The position numbers and the translations under genes are program-made. DNA of 64,000 nucleotides, taken from contig NMRA01000643.1 in the NCBI GenBank assembly GCA_002633005.1, forward strand, positions 1 through 64,000. Direction: 5' to 3'. This DNA comes from Phoronis australis. Taxonomy: Eukaryota; Phoronida; Phoronidae. Position 1 is the stretch's first letter. Every line of letters begins with the position of its first letter. Below, piece after piece: positions 44,665 to 64,000 of this stretch. The notes beneath the pieces were generated by a model. The model was not told where the DNA came from. It worked only from the letters and a program-made list of their open reading frames with translations, and did not search any database.

Positions 44665-45634
44665 CAGTGGCGGACCTAGGATATCACAAGGGGGGCCGAA
44701 CATTTTTTCCGGCTGTAAGCATTTGCGCAAACCACGATTGTAGATGCGCACAGTACCGAATGGGGGGAGGTCGGGAGGGGTTTGCCCAGGAAAGTTTTCT
44801 GTTTTTTCCTCTAAAAATCAAGCATTTTCCCTGATTTCTGATGTATTATCCAAGAAAAAAAGGAAAAAAAAACAAAAAAAAAACACGGAGAATGTGTCAC
44901 ACAGGAAAAATTGCGACTTTCACAGACTCGATCTCATGACCTGGCTGCTAGGACGCGCGTGCTTTACCACTGTACCACCACGACTTCACTAATAAACAGA
45001 AACTAAGAGACCTACTTGTTTATAGTCCACAGCGTTTGCGCGCGAAACCTTCTTCTTTTTGTAATGCTTATTACACATTTTATATTTTGTGTAATCGGTT
45101 CTTAACAAATGTGTTGTATTTAAAATAGTGTTCAAATGCCCAAAAGACCAAATCCGTTTTTTGGAAATCGTCTTAAGTTAAGGTTTGACAAAGAGAGAAT
45201 TAATGAGTTTCTGAGTGATTCACTTAGGCTTCGATTAAATTTCACATCTTACCCGCAGCTTCTGTTTTTTCATCGTCACTCAGGTTCCATTTTCTCTAAA
45301 AATGAAGTAAATTTTCTCCATTGCACAGTGGAGCAGACGACGGAAACGGAGTCGTAATGCGCAGCGCCACTGCCGGTCGCCTGGGATATCGCGGGAGAGC
45401 CTACACTTGGCCATAGTTCCCGTACAAATGCGCCGTGTTCCGAATTTGACACTTGAAATTGGATCTGGGAGAATTATGAGTTCCCCCCAAACACTAAAAC
45501 TGTACACATTTAAATCTTTTTTCATCCGTATGATTTTAATTACCGGGGCAAATTAATAAACTCAACATTTCCCTACGCTCTTGCCGTTTTATTTTTTTGC
45601 GGCAGCCAAGGGGGGCCCCCTAAATCCGCCTATG
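44665..45634. mobile_element. Longer TIR element of the CAGTGGC...GCCTATG family
   Basis: It begins CAGTGGCGGACCTAGG and ends CCTAAATCCGCCTATG, as does 1026-1318, and shares inner segments near both ends, but has about 680 bp more inside, including a poly(A)-rich tract (44862-44884) and a tRNA-like segment. No transposase is seen. It may be the longer parent of the short copy, or that copy with another repeat inserted. Confidence 0.5.
44915..44990 (-). repeat. tRNA-derived segment inside the element
   Basis: On the minus strand TGGTACAGTGG is A-box-like and AGATCGAGTC a decayed B box. It is followed (minus direction) by a sequence leading towards the A-rich tract, so it could be a nested tRNA-derived SINE. 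Confidence 0.35.
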
Positions 45635-45751
45635 AATTAAGGGCTCTCCTTAGGTCGATTTTAAGTAGCTTAGATTTTGCGTGCATATAGTATTAGCGAC
45701 ACTTAATACAGAACACGAATCTATCATTTAAGAGTAGGCTCGTTGTAAAAA

Positions 45752-45916
45752 CAGTACCGTAGTGGGGCGTAGGCGCAGCCAACCACCTTTTGGCATTTGA
45801 ACGTAGTGCCTACGCACCGTAAGTTGCGTTCAAGTGCTCAAGGTGACGCGGTGGGCTTTGGGCGCCTACTTACAGTGCTGATCGAAAGTATATCTAATTT
45901 TACCACTACAGCACTG
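45752..45916. mobile_element. MITE copy related to 11668-11821
   Basis: It ends CCACTACAGCACTG, exactly the terminal repeat of the 11.7 kb MITE. The other end (CAGTACCGTAGTGG) is a slightly decayed terminal repeat, and the interior matches the 11.7 kb copy in reverse orientation. No target duplication is visible. Confidence 0.7.
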
Positions 45917-46041
45917 NGCCTATGAATTAAGGGCTTTCCTTCGGTCGATTTTAAGTAGCTTAGATTTTGCGTGCATATAGTATTAGCGACACTTAATACA
46001 GAACACGAATCTATCATTTAAGAGTAGGCTCGTTGTAAAAA

Positions 46042-46206
46042 CAGTACCGTAGTGGGGCGTAGGCGCAGCCAACCACCTTTTGGCATTTGAACGTAGTGCC
46101 TACGCACCGTAAGTTGCGTTCAAGTGCTCAAGGTGATGCGGTGGGCTTTGGGCGCCTACTTACAGTGCTGATCGAAAGTATATCTAATTTTACCACTACA
46201 GCACTG
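46042..46206. mobile_element. MITE copy in the duplicated segment
   Basis: Second instance of 45752-45916 within the duplicated 289-bp block; probably the same element counted twice. Confidence 0.65.
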
Positions 46207-46443
46207 AATACTACGGTTCCGCATAGAAATCTGCTGGAGGTGGGAAAACGCGTTGTTACGTTGGCCTCATTTCACAAATGTCCCACTACTTCTAGGCTTT
46301 AATCACGATTTTATTGTACCTTAATCAAGAACCATAGAGAGTGAAGAAGACCATATATTGACAAGAGACCGACAAAATTGTTTAAACGTTAACATTTTAT
46401 ATCTCTATAAATAAAGAAAAGGCGAGAGGGTATTTTCAAGATA

Positions 46444-63494
<17,051 letters not shown>

Positions 63495-64000
63495 CTGAAA
63501 AAGTAAAAGTCACTTTGTTAAGAGCATTGTTTCCGGTCTAGCAAGTAAGATTTGTCCTTTAATTAACACCACACGTCCTATGTCAACTGCTCGGGTCAGT
63601 TCTTACAACAAGCTCACTCTGTCTATTGTCATTCAATCTGCTTTTCGAATAATAACCAATTAAATTACTTTCAGAATGTGAGCACATGTGTGTGTGAGTG
63701 TATGCCGGCGTGCATATGTGAAACATAAATCTATAGATACACGTATATGTGTATGCATATGTAAATATATACGTATATAAGTCATACTCTAAGTTACAAT
63801 GGGCTTGGCAGCTACTGACATTTAACATGTCAAGCAAAAATTATCAGTTCATAGGAACCTTATAGAATGTTTAGAAACCAAATAAGCACTCAATTGTCAG
63901 AGTTAACAACATGGCTTCTCATGATTAACAATAAGGAAACAAATGCTTTTGCCTGTTGAACTGAAATAAAGAGTTTAGAAATACACAAAGTAAAAACAAT
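63495..64000. other. Coronin intron running off the window
   Basis: It contains an alternating purine-pyrimidine TATG/TACG stretch at about 63685-63780. No further exon is seen. Confidence 0.6.

Larger units (their letters stand above)
45628..46206. repeat. 289-bp tandem duplication joined by a single N
   Basis: 45628-45916 and 45918-46206 are almost identical, differing at a few positions, and the only base between them is an N at 45917. This is the pattern of two overlapping contigs placed side by side, so a false duplication in the assembly is more likely than a real tandem copy. Confidence 0.85.

Overview
The window looks like nuclear DNA of an animal, most likely a marine invertebrate. 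An invertebrate deuterostome such as a hemichordate or lancelet is my guess, but the sequence alone does not settle it. Supporting signs are exons with GT/AG borders, two intronless rhodopsin-type receptors, relics of the P2X7-C, SWIM and THAP families, and many short terminal-inverted-repeat elements. Three single Ns look like contig joins; two of them are flanked by duplicated sequence.

Layout. 0-7.3 kb: decayed gene pieces, namely two SWIM-type exons and a broken P2X7-C exon on + and a broken THAP domain on -, with short inverted repeats at 2.1/2.3 and 6.7/6.8 kb. 7.3-13.9 kb: gene-poor, with a hAT-like MITE with an 8-bp target duplication and a solo-LTR-like element. 13.9-15.6 kb: the last three coding exons of an unrecognised acidic protein (-), joined by matching splice phases. 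15.6-19.5 kb: a long degenerate tandem repeat array. 19.5-26.3 kb: relics and transposon-like pieces. 26.77-26.93 kb (-): a 55-codon ORF for a signal peptide plus a Trp/Arg-rich cationic peptide, a strong antimicrobial-peptide candidate. 27-36 kb: no recognisable gene. 36.0-44.2 kb: two paralogous intronless GPCR genes in tandem (-). 44.7-46.2 kb: a mobile element and a 289-bp duplication across an N.

46.4 kb to the right edge holds the 3' part of a coronin gene (-). Three exons encode the end of the beta-propeller and the conserved extension after it. A Lys/Pro/Val-rich linker exon follows, and then two alternative homologous terminal exons, each encoding a coiled coil and its own stop. One keeps the classic trimerisation motif and the other has Gln in place of its Arg. 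A third possible end arises if the linker exon's donor is not used. All inspected coronin junctions are phase 0. The 5' exons lie beyond position 64000.

The best candidates for something undescribed are the cationic peptide gene, the coronin alternative coiled-coil exons, and the mirrored P2X7-C/THAP region nested between SWIM exons.
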